Part shown: positions 30,668 to 30,668 of the stretch, piece after piece
Layout of the letters: every line of letters begins with the position of its first letter
Position numbering within the stretch: the first letter of the stretch is position 1
Source: Clostridia bacterium
GTDB lineage: Bacteria > Bacillota > Clostridia > Christensenellales > Borkfalkiaceae
Direction of reading: 5' to 3'
DNA: 30,668 bases
NCBI GenBank assembly: GCA_900770945.1
Contig: CAAGME010000025.1
Coordinates: 1 to 30,668, forward strand
Notes under the pieces: generated by a model
Databases searched by the model: none
Told to the model about the DNA's origin: nothing
The model's input: the letters and a program-made list of their open reading frames with translations, nothing else
Program-made: the position numbers and the translations under genes

Positions 30668-30668
30668 G

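Overview
The window looks like a chromosome segment from an uncultured gut-type member of the Clostridia (Bacillota). The evidence is low-GC intergenic DNA with strong GGAGG-type ribosome binding sites, sigma-A promoters (TTGACA-17-TATAAT type), lipobox lipoproteins, an L-box riboswitch, an AgrA/AgrC-like two-component pair, and many short hairpin repeats between genes. The exact genus cannot be fixed from sequence alone.

Layout. (1) 1-590: repeat-only DNA made of small hairpins. (2) 588-2140: an AAA+ ATPase with a C-terminal nuclease-like domain (DUF234 type), whose promoter is overlapped by repeated TCGTAAGTATA operator-like sites. (3) 2148-4875: an amino-acid ABC importer operon (binding lipoprotein, permease, ATPase) on the minus strand. 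It is preceded by a complete lysine riboswitch with its own promoter and attenuator, so the imported substrate is almost certainly lysine. (4) 5055-7366: a LytTR response regulator and an AgrC-like GHKL histidine kinase. (5) 7378-8043: a 33/32-bp tandem repeat, a promoter and a large foldback element. (6) 8044-18473: a probable surface operon with a 53-residue small protein, a 1229-residue secreted beta-propeller protein, a membrane-anchored family 3 glycoside hydrolase with inverted domain order, and a 1080-residue membrane-anchored protein with Ig-like, carbohydrate-binding-like and propeller modules. The two large flanking proteins share a propeller module present five times in total. (7) 18574-19068: a second copy of the hairpin array, tRNA-Leu(CAG), and a 175-bp element bounded by a duplicate of the tRNA 3' end. 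(8) 19095-20708: AlkD-like DNA repair protein and an acyltransferase-like membrane protein. (9) 20707-21969: SPFH/band-7 protein coupled to a small Arc-like protein. (10) 22011-26856: a plus-strand envelope cluster: CvpA-like protein, C_GCAxxG_C_C protein, YbhN-like membrane protein and cardiolipin synthase. (11) 26891-28790: an AbiE-type toxin-antitoxin pair with an extended toxin. (12) 28833-30668: a zinc metallopeptidase lipoprotein (M3-like) on the minus strand.

The strongest candidate for an undescribed system is 5161-18426: a quorum-sensing-type two-component pair without agrB/agrD, followed by a small protein and a surface apparatus that couples paired propeller proteins to a permuted GH3 enzyme. 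The linkage between the regulators and the surface operon is an inference from position. The next most interesting signals are the covarying hairpin arrays (113-290 and 18611-18750), the tRNA-derived duplication, and the AbiE toxin with a roughly 98-residue extra C-terminal domain.
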